Assembly (NCBI GenBank): GCA_002686955.1
Contig: NYZA01000236.1
Span: 1 to 14,650, forward strand
Direction: 5' to 3'
From: Gemmatimonadota bacterium
GTDB lineage: Bacteria; GCA-2686955
Length of the DNA: 14,650 nucleotides
Shown here: piece after piece, positions 6,474 to 12,779 of the stretch
How positions within the stretch are numbered: the stretch's first letter is position 1
Layout of the letters: every line of letters begins with the position of its first letter
Notes under the pieces: model-generated
Databases searched by the model: none
What the model saw: only the letters and a program-made list of their open reading frames with translations
What the model was told of the DNA's origin: nothing
Made by a program: the position numbers and the translations under genes

Positions 6474-6758
6474 GGGATCACCCAGAGCGCCCGTTTTTTT
6501 GCCGCTCATTCCTCGAACAGTTCCAACATAGGGAAGCGGAAAGAGGGAATCTCAGCTCGGGCGATTCTGTGCAAGTAACTATGTCTCAGGCGTTTGTGAG
6601 GTTCTAGCCGGGGCTGTGCGGCAGTTGCGCGGCCTGGTAAGAAAATCACCATGGGGACGTTTTTCTTACTCATGCCGTACCGGAAACACCCGATTTGATT
6701 GGTTAGAGCCCGACCACGAGGAGAGAGGCCTCGGAAACCATCTGAAAGGACCGAATCG
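6474..6758. other. Intergenic region after the BMC operon
   Basis: 285 bases without a convincing gene. A T-run (6494-6500) lies shortly after the operon's last stop, preceded only by a weak 5-bp hairpin (CTG-A-GG around 6470-6476 with CC-CAG at 6482-6485), so a terminator is possible but poor. Further on is the inverted repeat at 6637-6669. The ribosome site of the next small gene (AAAGGA, 6745-6750) lies at its end. Confidence 0.4.
6637..6669. repeat. Perfect 9-bp inverted repeat, REP-like or bidirectional terminator
   Basis: GTAAGAAAA (6637-6645) and TTTTCTTAC (6661-6669) are perfect complements around a 15-base loop containing CCATGG. The A-rich and T-rich arms give it the look of a bidirectional terminator, but the stem is AT-rich and lacks the usual GC core. 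The loop motif (ATCACCATGGGGACG) reminds me of repetitive extragenic palindromes near REP-associated transposases, a recollection I cannot verify here. It lies between the BMC operon and an unrelated small gene. Confidence 0.5.
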
Positions 6759-6965
6759 ATGACACGCACAAAGAAGATCGACGGCGCTGCCACAAAGTCC
6801 GTGAAGAGCCAGGCAACCAGCATCGACGCTCGAAAACTCCAGCGTGTTCGCGCCCGGATCGCAAACGGTTACTACGATCGTCCCGAGGTCCTGCGCGATC
6901 TCGTGGATATCCTTCTGCCCGTGCTCGAACGACCCGGAACCGATCCGTCCCCGAGCCGCGACTAG
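6759..6965 (+). CDS. Small FlgM-like protein
   Basis: 68-residue protein with a basic, flexible N-terminus (residues 1-22) and a helical C-terminal half (24-56: ARKLQRVRARIANGYYDRPEVLRD, then LVDILLPVLE). The pattern R-x-R-I-A-x-G-x-Y-x-x-P-E-V-L followed by a leucine-rich helix resembles the C-terminal sigma-binding helices of FlgM anti-sigma factors, in which 'I..G.Y.....ia..ll' is conserved. The match is short and no flagellar gene is nearby, so an anti-sigma role is only a possibility. ATG 6759 has AAAGGA eight bases upstream. It appears to be a single-gene unit, with 238 bases before the next gene. Confidence 0.7.
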   Translation: MTRTKKIDGAATKSVKSQATSIDARKLQRVRARIANGYYDRPEVLRDLVDILLPVLERPGTDPSPSRD

Positions 6966-7155
6966 TCGAAGGACTCCGCCCGCGGCAATGCGCGCAATGC
7001 CCCTCGCGCATCCGCGAAATCCCCCATCCCGGTCTTCGCCCGTCGGCCGCCCGGCACATTTCGCCCGGCCATTCTCCGCGCCACCGGTGGTAGAACCCCA
7101 TGCCGTGAAGCCGGTTGTGCGATCGCTGGCCACGCGGTGCCCCATCGCGTTCCGG

Positions 7156-7170
7156 GGGCACACGACTTGC
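7156..7170 (+). promoter_or_regulatory. Sigma-54-type promoter upstream of the tail-anchored protein gene
   Basis: GGGCACACGACTTGC carries the invariant GG (7157-7158) and GC (7169-7170) exactly ten bases apart and matches the TGGCAC-N5-TTGC consensus except for the first base; an A follows, as in TTGCA. Transcription would start near 7182, leaving a short leader with GGAGAAG (7193-7199) before the GTG at 7204. No sigma-54 activator gene is in the window. Confidence 0.6.
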
Positions 7171-7203
7171 ACTTCGCCCCAATCCATCCAGCGGAGAAGC
7201 GAA

Positions 7204-7764
7204 GTGGACAGAAGTACCCGCGACATCGTCGATGATTTCATTCACGAGACCTATCTCGATCGACTCGACGAAAAGGCGATTCTGAAAGACCTGGAACGAT
7301 TCTCTGAAATCTGCGGCAAGGTGATCTCGGAGACGATCCAAGACGGCAGCAAGATCGTCGAGTTGAACCGTCGACTAACCTCGATTCGGCAGAAGCAGAT
7401 GCTCTCCGCAGCCGACGAGGGTGAGGACGATCCGCCGTGGTCGAGCACGCCAAAGCGACGGGTCAGCAGAGCCCGACGGGTGGTGCGAAACAAGCGTCTC
7501 ATTCTCAGCGCCATTCACGAGATTTCGCCGGGCACGGCCGACAGAATCCGTTGCTCCGTGCACCCAAGCGTTCAAACCGGTCGGCGCTCGGCGAGGCGAG
7601 CGCTCCCGGCCCCCGGCAGGGCCCCCGAGATTGGCGAACAGGCTGAAGAAAGCGGCCCGCTGAAAGCTCCGACGAGTACACCGGCGTTTTCGACCCACAT
7701 GATGATCGCCCTTGCGCTGGTCGTATTGCTCGGCGTCACCGTGCTCTTCTCCATCGCCCAATAG
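7204..7764 (+). CDS. Tail-anchored membrane protein of unknown function
   Basis: 186 residues, no family recognised. The N-terminal third (1-70) is strongly helical and charged (TRDIVDDFIHETYLDRLDEK, then ILKDLERFSEICGKVISETI) and may form a coiled coil or helical bundle. A basic, low-complexity middle (80-165, rich in R, S, P) leads to a single hydrophobic segment at about 165-184 (MMIALALVVLLGVTVLFSIA) that ends the protein, leaving nearly all of it in the cytoplasm. GTG 7204 is selected because GGAGAAG lies four bases upstream, directly behind a sigma-54-type promoter; the frame is open upstream but that part has no protein-like character. The context gives no function. Confidence 0.75.
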   Translation: MDRSTRDIVDDFIHETYLDRLDEKAILKDLERFSEICGKVISETIQDGSKIVELNRRLTSIRQKQMLSAADEGEDDPPWSSTPKRRVSRARRVVRNKRLILSAIHEISPGTADRIRCSVHPSVQTGRRSARRALPAPGRAPEIGEQAEESGPLKAPTSTPAFSTHMMIALALVVLLGVTVLFSIAQ

Positions 7765-7782
7765 CCCGCCTGATTCCCGGCC

Positions 7783-8580
7783 TTGCTCAACTTCGATATC
7801 TGCTTCCGGTCGACCTTCCTCCGGCGCGACGTTTCGGTCTGCTGGAATGAGACAGCCTACGCTCCGCCGCGCGAGATCGAAGATAGAGTCGCGAGACTTT
7901 GGAAATCGGCCCTGGCGAAGGCCAGTCATCACGGCCAAAGCCTCTTTGCGGGACCACTCTGTCGGCTCGATGACCACCAAATCGCGGGCGACCGTCTTTT
8001 CCTGTCCCTCTCGATGACCGACTACCGGGATTTGCAGGGAACGAGCGGGTCGGCATGGCCGGGTGGTCTGCCGCGAGCCGCGCGGGCCGACGGAATTGGG
8101 GTCAACTCCGCGATCGTCACTGCCGATCGGCAGCTCGTGCTCGTCCGCAGGAGCGAGTCGGTCTACGAGAGCCCCGGCACCATAGACACCGGTGGCGGAC
8201 ACATCGATCCCATGTCACACAGGAGTGGAGGACGACCCGATCCCTTCGCCGCGATCGAGTCGGAGATCCGTGACGAGTTCGGATTGGTCCAGTCGGAGCT
8301 CGAAGAGACGCGGCTTCTGGGCTTGGCGCGGCATCGCCCCGGCGGAAAGCCGGAGCTGCTCTTTCTCGCCGAGATCTCCCTTCCCTTCAGTGTGCTTCCA
8401 GGTCGACTGGGGTCGGCGATCGAGGGGAGCGAGACCGCGGAGCTGATGGCGGTTCCCCTGGTCGATGCCGAAGCTGCGCTCATCGCGCACGAGCACGAGC
8501 TCTCCCCCTCGGGGCAGGCCTCGATCTACTTTGCGCTCAGAGAATGGGAGCGCACTGGAACTCTGGATCGAGCTCGGTGA
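7783..8580 (+). CDS. Nudix hydrolase, NUDT22-like
   Basis: 265 residues. The N-terminal region (residues 1-90, ending in L-S-M-T-D-Y-R-D-L-Q-G-T) resembles the NUDT22-type domain that precedes the Nudix fold. The Nudix domain (105-255) contains G138-G-H-I-D-P, an insertion rich in S/G/P, and then A157-I-E-S-E161-I-R-D164-E165-F-G167-L168, a degenerate Nudix box with Ser for the usual Arg and Asp for the first Glu of EE but with metal-binding E161 and E165 kept. NUDT22 relatives hydrolyse UDP-sugars; the substrate here is unproven. The TTG at 7783 is the first start after an in-frame stop at 7771 and keeps the whole N-terminal domain, though no Shine-Dalgarno site is evident. Its 3' end overlaps the opposite-strand gene by 44 bases. 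Confidence 0.85.
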   Translation: MLNFDICFRSTFLRRDVSVCWNETAYAPPREIEDRVARLWKSALAKASHHGQSLFAGPLCRLDDHQIAGDRLFLSLSMTDYRDLQGTSGSAWPGGLPRAARADGIGVNSAIVTADRQLVLVRRSESVYESPGTIDTGGGHIDPMSHRSGGRPDPFAAIESEIRDEFGLVQSELEETRLLGLARHRPGGKPELLFLAEISLPFSVLPGRLGSAIEGSETAELMAVPLVDAEAALIAHEHELSPSGQASIYFALREWERTGTLDRAR

Positions 8581-9298
8581 GCTCCGAGATCAGGCTGTTC
8601 AGGCGGCTCTTTACACCGGGGGCGCCACCGTCGCTTTGCAGATAAAGGGAGTACAGGTCGAGGAAATCGTCCCGCTTGCGCGCGATGCTTCCTTGATTGC
8701 CGATCGCGTTGACGTGCCGCATCAGGTGGAAGAGATCCCCCTCGCGCAGCCGAGGAGTCAGCCCAAGATGTTCTCGGCACGCATGCCGCACGATGCGCGC
8801 GTACTTGTCCAGATCCTGCGCGAGCTTTCCCAGAATCTCCGCGACACCCGCGTCGCGCCGGGCGAGCCGCCGCAGCAGATCGGCGGCGAACATGTAGTAC
8901 ATGCGCGCCCGTCCCACCCAGTAGTCCGGGCGGTGCTCGTAGTAACGCAAGGGACGCACGGTTCCGGCACCCTCGTCGAAGATGGCGAAGCGTGCCACGA
9001 TCGAGTCGGCGTTCGCCTGGTAGATCGTCGCCTTGCGGCGTTCGCCACAGTCTTCCGTCACTGCCGCGACTTCGCGGTCGCTCTCTCTCACCAGTTCCGA
9101 CCGCGCCCTTACCCTCTCGGGATCGACGAAGCTGACCATGAGGTCGGCGAGATAGACATTGACGTCCTCGTCGAAGTAGGGGCTGTTCGATTCCAGACCC
9201 AGGGTCAATCTCGATTTGAGAAGGGCGTTGACCATGAAGAACGACGTGGGTTCCCTGACACCTTGGGGGTGATTCAGATCCACGTAGCGATCCCTCAT
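8537..9298 (-). CDS. Conserved hypothetical helical protein
   Basis: 253 residues, function not recognised. The sequence is soluble-looking and mainly alpha-helical: an N-terminal region (1-65) with FDEDVNVYLADLMVSFVDPE, a central segment with RPLRYYEHRPDYWVGRARMYYMF (about residues 118-140) rich in Tyr/Arg, and a C-terminal half (141-240) of regular amphipathic helices. No signal peptide, membrane segment or catalytic motif stands out. ATG 9298 has AGAGGA five bases upstream on the minus strand, a good ribosome site. Its last 44 bases overlap the end of the Nudix gene in convergent orientation. A sigma-54-like element lies upstream at 9351-9364. Balanced amino-acid use and the strong start signal argue that it is real. 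Confidence 0.8.
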   Translation of the reverse strand: MRDRYVDLNHPQGVREPTSFFMVNALLKSRLTLGLESNSPYFDEDVNVYLADLMVSFVDPERVRARSELVRESDREVAAVTEDCGERRKATIYQANADSIVARFAIFDEGAGTVRPLRYYEHRPDYWVGRARMYYMFAADLLRRLARRDAGVAEILGKLAQDLDKYARIVRHACREHLGLTPRLREGDLFHLMRHVNAIGNQGSIARKRDDFLDLYSLYLQSDGGAPGVKSRLNSLISELTELDPEFQCAPIL

Positions 9299-9350
9299 GT
9301 TGGTCCTCTAGCCGGGGGAGATGATTGGGCGACCCCTTGGAGCCTGCCGC

Positions 9351-9364
9351 GCACCAGCTGTGCC
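9351..9364 (-). promoter_or_regulatory. Possible sigma-54-type promoter for the minus-strand hypothetical gene
   Basis: Read on the minus strand this is GGCACAGCTGGTGC, with GG and GC ten bases apart and a GGCAC block, but GTGC instead of TTGC and A before GG. Start would be near 9340, about 40 bases before the ATG at 9298. It is a weaker match than the two plus-strand elements and could be chance in GC-rich DNA. Confidence 0.3.
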
Positions 9365-9497
9365 TGCAGGTCGCGTGCCCTTCGATTGGTGTTATCGGCA
9401 AGAGATCAGTTCGAGTCCAGGCCGACCCTTCCCCGTAGCCTCTTGGTAGGCTGCTTCGACGAAGCACACCCACGTCCACCCGCGGAGCCGGATCAAC

Positions 9498-10304
9498 TTG
9501 AGCCCCCGTTCCCCCGCGCCGATTCGCCGCGCCCTGGCCCTGCGCTCCTCCAGAGGACGGGGGAAGAGCGGCCACTACCTCATCGAAGGTGCGCGCGGAG
9601 CGCTCGACGCGCTGGAGCGGACGAGATCTGTCGTCGAAGTGTTGATCTCGGATGCGGCGGGCGAGGAGGCGTCCACTTCGGTCCGGCGTGCCGCCGAGCG
9701 CTTCGCCGTGCCGGTGCATGCGGTGGCCAACGACGACTTTCGCCGAATCGCTCAAGTCGTGCATACGCAAGGCATAGCTGCGATCGCCCGAAAGCCGCCC
9801 GAACCCGCCCCGACCACACCTCTCCTACCGCGGGGGCCGGGGGTCGCGCTGGTTCTCGATGGAGTAAGGGATCCTGGGAACCTCGGCACGATCTCGAGAA
9901 CGGCGGAGGCCGCGGGTTGCACGGGCCTGATCCTGACGCCGGGATGTGGCGACCTCTACAACCCGAAGGTGGTCCGCGCGGCCTTCGGCTCGTTGATCAA
10001 CCTGCATTCTCGCTCCCTACCGCCAGAAGCGATCGTGGCCGCCGCACGGAAAGAAGAGCTCCCCTTGGTGTTGCTCGACGCCGACCAAGGGCTGCCACTC
10101 CAGGAGTTCAATGCCCCCGATCGGATGATCTTGGTCGCGGGGGGAGAGCCGAATGGAGTCGGCAAGACGCTGAGGAGGGCAGCGACCTCGCGACTCCGCT
10201 TCGATCTCCGCGGCGGCGTTGAATCGTTGAATGTGGCCGTCGCCACCGGCATCGCCCTTTTCGCTTGCAGGGACCGGCGGCCCCTTCGCAAAGTGCAACG
10301 GTAG
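9498..10304 (+). CDS. SpoU/TrmH-family RNA 2'-O-methyltransferase
   Basis: 268-residue SPOUT enzyme that transfers a methyl group from SAM to a ribose 2'-OH in rRNA or tRNA. An N-terminal substrate-binding domain (about 25-98: HYLIEGARGALDALE, then VHTQGIAAIA) is followed by the knotted catalytic domain with motif 1 (L120-D-G-V-R-D-P-G-N-L-G-T-I-S-R134, including N128 and the likely catalytic R134), motif 2 (I211-L-V-A-G-G-E-P-N-G220) and motif 3 (S243-L-N-V-A-V-A-T-G-I252). The architecture fits RlmB/TsnR-like rRNA methyltransferases, but the target nucleotide cannot be told. The TTG at 9498 gives an N-terminus of normal family length; GGAG lies ten bases upstream. It is divergent from the hypothetical gene at 8537-9298, with a 199-base spacer. 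Confidence 0.92.
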   Translation: MSPRSPAPIRRALALRSSRGRGKSGHYLIEGARGALDALERTRSVVEVLISDAAGEEASTSVRRAAERFAVPVHAVANDDFRRIAQVVHTQGIAAIARKPPEPAPTTPLLPRGPGVALVLDGVRDPGNLGTISRTAEAAGCTGLILTPGCGDLYNPKVVRAAFGSLINLHSRSLPPEAIVAAARKEELPLVLLDADQGLPLQEFNAPDRMILVAGGEPNGVGKTLRRAATSRLRFDLRGGVESLNVAVATGIALFACRDRRPLRKVQR

Positions 10305-10421
10305 CCGATGCAGAGTGCGCCCATTCCTAGGGCCCGCTCCACTGGAAGAGCGCCGAGGCGTGTATCGTAAACGACTGATGTGAAACGACGTTGCGAGGAC
10401 CTAGCTCCGTCGCCGGCCATC

Positions 10422-10436
10422 TGGCACACCCTTTGC
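10422..10436 (+). promoter_or_regulatory. Sigma-54-type promoter of the lipoprotein gene
   Basis: TGGCACACCCTTTGC matches the -24/-12 consensus TGGCAC-N5-TTGC perfectly in both blocks, with GG (10423-10424) and GC (10435-10436) exactly ten bases apart. Start would be near 10448, leaving a leader of about 126 bases before the GTG at 10574. This is the best sigma-54 match in the window. Confidence 0.75.
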
Positions 10437-10520
10437 GCGGCACGTCGCGCAGGTCTCCCGGCGATCCGCCCAGCGGGGGGGAATCCGGACCGGGGCGTAA
10501 GGCCACAAAGACGACGACCG

Positions 10521-10556
10521 GCGGTGTCTTGCGAGAGAGGCAAGTGCGCACGCCGC
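10521..10556 (+). promoter_or_regulatory. Hairpin in the leader of the lipoprotein mRNA
   Basis: CTTGC (10528-10532) pairs with GCAAG (10540-10544) around a purine loop (GAGAGAG), and GCGGTG (10521-10526) can pair with CAC..CGC (10549-10556) across a two-base bulge and a small internal loop. It ends five bases before the GGAGGA ribosome site (10561-10566), close enough to affect translation. I cannot assign it to a known riboswitch. Confidence 0.35.
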
Positions 10557-10573
10557 GACAGGAGGAATGTGTC

Positions 10574-11353
10574 GTGCCCAAGCAAAGGACGAGTTTTGGC
10601 GTAGTCGCGGGTGTCGCATCGATAGCGATTCTCGCAGGGTGTGAGAGCACCAGCATCACCGATCCGGATTTCAACGCGATTCAAGGAACCGGGGGAGATT
10701 TGATTGCCGCCCCCTATGTCGATCAGGAGTCCGCCGATGCTCCGGTGCTCGGCTACAACGGAGACGATGGGCCGTGGGCGGATCCCGAGGAGCCCGCTCT
10801 TGGCTACGAAGGCGATGGGTTCTGGGCCGATCCCCAGGTCCCGGTCATTGGATATGAGGAGGACGATTCCTGGGCAAAGCCCGAGGATCCCGTGCTCGGC
10901 TACGACGGCGATGATCCCTGGGCGAATCCAGATGTTCCGATCGAGGTCGTGAATCCATCCTTCAGCTACCCCTTCGAGTTCCAAATGGTCAATCCCGTGG
11001 GAGATGACGCATGGGGGAACCTGGGGATCGATTTCGAGTCTCGCGACCTGCGCCTCGTCGTCGGCGAGCTCAAGGCCGAACCCACGATCTCCTACGAGAT
11101 CCAGGTGCATTTCCTTTCGGATCACACCTTTTCGGAAGCGGGCTGGTTCAGCTTCAGCGATGAGGGACAGATGGTCATGGGGCACTGGGAGCTCCCGCCA
11201 ATGGGCAGTGAGCCGGATGATAACTACCCGGATCGCATCATCGTGGTGGAGCACGATGAGAACGGCCCCGGCTTCACCGGCGAAGAAGTTCTCGTCGCGA
11301 CCATCCCCTTCAACCGCGGACACGAAGGGCAGGACGATCGTTCGGTAGACTAG
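10574..11353 (+). CDS. Lipoprotein with four tandem GYxGDDxW repeats
   Basis: 259-residue predicted lipoprotein. The signal peptide (M1-P-K-Q-R, hydrophobic 8-20) ends in the lipobox I19-L-A-G-C23, so the mature protein would be acylated at C23. After a short polar spacer come four tandem 16-17-residue repeats (57-121) of the form P-V-L-G-Y-x-G-D-D-x-W-A-x-P-x. A C-terminal region (130-259) predicted to be beta-rich follows (LRLVVGELKAEP, ISYEIQVHFLS, GWFSFSDEGQMVMGHWELPP); it contains one more GDDAWGN echo at 143-149. No family is recognised. The GTG at 10574 has GGAGGA seven bases upstream and gives a proper signal peptide; the frame is open further upstream. A sigma-54-type promoter precedes it and strong hairpins follow. 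Confidence 0.85.
   Translation: MPKQRTSFGVVAGVASIAILAGCESTSITDPDFNAIQGTGGDLIAAPYVDQESADAPVLGYNGDDGPWADPEEPALGYEGDGFWADPQVPVIGYEEDDSWAKPEDPVLGYDGDDPWANPDVPIEVVNPSFSYPFEFQMVNPVGDDAWGNLGIDFESRDLRLVVGELKAEPTISYEIQVHFLSDHTFSEAGWFSFSDEGQMVMGHWELPPMGSEPDDNYPDRIIVVEHDENGPGFTGEEVLVATIPFNRGHEGQDDRSVD
10742..10936 (+). repeat. Four in-frame tandem repeats (about 48-51 bp each)
   Basis: The repeats encode residues 57-73, 74-89, 90-105 and 106-121 of the lipoprotein. Each unit is P-[VA]-[LI]-G-Y-[NED]-x-[DE]-[DG]-x-W-A-[DKN]-P-x-x; the first has one extra Gly. Divergence at DNA level with conserved Gly-Tyr, acidic cluster, Trp-Ala and Pro suggests an old duplication kept for protein function. Confidence 0.9.
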
Positions 11354-11367
11354 ATTCGGTCCATTTC

Positions 11368-11384
11368 CCCCCGTAGACCGGGGG
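11368..11384 (+). terminator. Short GC hairpin after the lipoprotein gene
   Basis: CCCCCG (11368-11373) and CGGGGG (11379-11384) form a perfect six-base stem around TAGAC, 15 bases after the lipoprotein stop. No T-run follows. Together with the next hairpin it probably forms a tandem transcription stop or mRNA end protector. Confidence 0.45.
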
Positions 11385-11400
11385 TCACGAACCGCCACAG

Positions 11401-11433
11401 AGATCGCCCCCGGGCACCATCCGGGGGCGATCT
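11401..11433. terminator. Strong 13-bp perfect hairpin (terminator-like)
   Basis: AGATCGCCCCCGG (11401-11413) is perfectly complementary to 11421-11433 around a seven-base loop (GCACCAT). The stem is very GC-rich and lies 48 bases after the lipoprotein stop. It lacks a downstream T-run, so it would act as a Rho-assisted or hairpin-only terminator, or as an mRNA 3' stabiliser. Confidence 0.6.
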
Positions 11434-11470
11434 GCGTTCGGGCGGTCCCGCGCGGCGTTACGCCTCGCCA

Positions 11471-11500
11471 TTGATGCCGGGCGCACTTACTCCCTATACT
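11471..11500 (+). promoter_or_regulatory. Sigma-70 promoter of the diguanylate cyclase gene
   Basis: TTGATG (11471-11476) and TATACT (11495-11500) are separated by 18 bases; four of six and five of six bases match the -35 and -10 consensus. Start would be near 11507, about 165 bases before the ATG at 11671. Confidence 0.6.
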
Positions 11501-11670
11501 CCCGGGTAGTGGACCGATCGGCGCCTCACCGCGTTTCCGGCAAGGTCCCTTTTGGAGCCGGGACCCTCCGGGCATGATCGACCGGTCGTAACCGGTGGTG
11601 CTGCTCCCCTCTTCGATCGACGATGGGGGGGCACGAATCGCGATGTCGCTCCGCACGGTAATTTCACGAG

Positions 11671-12687
11671 ATGGCTGAACTCTCGACAACCTCCGCCTCG
11701 ATGGCGTCATCGGGAGACTCCCCGGATCCGCGGGCCGAGTCCTCCGGCGATCCACGAGAAGCTCCGATCGGCGGTGGCAGGGCGCGCGTGTTGGTCGTCG
11801 ACGACGTGGAATCGGTGCGCGAGATGATGGCCGAGGCGCTGCGCCTGGACGGCCACGAAGTCACGGTCGCCGCGAGCGGTGAAGAAGCCCTCGACCTGTC
11901 CCGCGAGATCGCGTTCGACGTGTCTTTCGTCGATCTGGTCATGCCCGACACCAACGGCCTCGACGTGCTCAAGAGCCTCCTTCAGTTCACTCCCGATGCC
12001 GACATCGTGGTTGTCACCGGGTTTGCAACCATTGAAGTCGCGGTCGAGTCGATGCGACTCGGCGCCGCCGACTTCGTTACCAAACCGTTTTCCAATACGC
12101 ACTTGCAAGTCGTCGTTTCCAAGGTCTTGGAACGAAGGCGACTGATCAAGGCGGCCAAGGAAAAGGACTACTACAAACGCCTTTCACGCCTGGACGGCCT
12201 GACGGAGCTTTACAACCACCGCTTTTTTCATCAGTTGGTGGACTCCGAAGTCGCACGGGCCCGGAGATTCGGACACAAAATCTCTCTGTTGATCCTCGAT
12301 CTCGATCGCTTCAAGGACTTCAACGACCGGTACGGCCATCCGGCCGGCGACTTCGCGCTCAAGCAGGTCGCGGACCTGCTGCGGAATACCTGTCGAAAGT
12401 ACGACTTCATCGCGCGCTACGGCGGTGAGGAATTCGCGATCATCTCCCCGGGGAGCGACTCATCACAGGCATCCGTGCTTGCCGAGCGCATCCGCGAACG
12501 AATGAGTGAAAGCGATTTCGCCATGGGTGACGGTGTGGCGCATCTGACGCTGAGCGTTGGTATCGCGTGCCTGCCGGAGGACGCTGGGGCCAAGAAAGAA
12601 CTGATCGAGCGGGCCGATCGCGCGCTCTATCTCGCGAAGGATCGGGGTCGGGATTGCGTCGTTCTCGCGAAGGAGCTCTCTTCGTGA
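11671..12687 (+). CDS. Response regulator diguanylate cyclase (REC-GGDEF)
   Basis: 338 residues. A low-complexity N-terminal segment (1-36) precedes a REC receiver domain (38-155) with the acidic pair D44-D45, phospho-acceptor D88 (FVDLVMP), T116 and K138 (TKPF), all intact. A short helical linker (150-170) leads to a GGDEF domain (172-335) with the active signature G251-G-E-E-F255 and an upstream inhibitory site R242-K-Y-D245 exactly five residues before it. It should make c-di-GMP when phosphorylated and be product-inhibited. No histidine kinase is adjacent, so its partner is elsewhere. The ATG at 11671 has only a weak ribosome site; the conserved part starts at about residue 38, so a slightly shorter protein is possible. 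Confidence 0.95.
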   Translation: MAELSTTSASMASSGDSPDPRAESSGDPREAPIGGGRARVLVVDDVESVREMMAEALRLDGHEVTVAASGEEALDLSREIAFDVSFVDLVMPDTNGLDVLKSLLQFTPDADIVVVTGFATIEVAVESMRLGAADFVTKPFSNTHLQVVVSKVLERRRLIKAAKEKDYYKRLSRLDGLTELYNHRFFHQLVDSEVARARRFGHKISLLILDLDRFKDFNDRYGHPAGDFALKQVADLLRNTCRKYDFIARYGGEEFAIISPGSDSSQASVLAERIRERMSESDFAMGDGVAHLTLSVGIACLPEDAGAKKELIERADRALYLAKDRGRDCVVLAKELSS

Positions 12688-12692
12688 GCTCC
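12672..12692 (+). terminator. Possible 7-bp hairpin spanning the GGDEF stop codon
   Basis: GGAGCTC (12672-12678) and GAGCTCC (12686-12692) are perfect complements around TCTTCGT, with the TGA at 12685-12687 at the start of the right arm. There is no T-run. It is a weak terminator candidate; the next gene starts only 92 bases after the stop and may be partly co-transcribed. Confidence 0.3.
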
Positions 12693-12779
12693 ATGAGACC
12701 GAATCTCCACCACAACAGAACATGATTCAAGATCAACCGGCGTGCCGTGCGGTGCGCCCGTTGTGGAAGGAGACGTGCA

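Larger units (their letters stand above)
11354..11670. other. Intergenic region between lipoprotein and GGDEF genes
   Basis: 317 bases without a convincing gene. It holds the two hairpins at 11368-11384 and 11401-11433, the sigma-70-type promoter at 11471-11500 and, in the leader of the next gene, a six-base hairpin (GGTCCC 11544-11549 with GGGACC 11560-11565). The leader is about 165 bases, but I see no recognisable c-di-GMP riboswitch core. Confidence 0.55.

Noticed and set aside
9409-9418. GTTCGAGTCC resembling a tRNA T-loop
   Set aside because: The flanking bases do not form the five-pair T-stem and no acceptor or anticodon arm is present.
11507-11670. c-di-GMP riboswitch in the leader of the GGDEF gene
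   Set aside because: The conserved GGGCAAACC and GGGACGCAAAGCC-type blocks are absent; only a short hairpin is seen.
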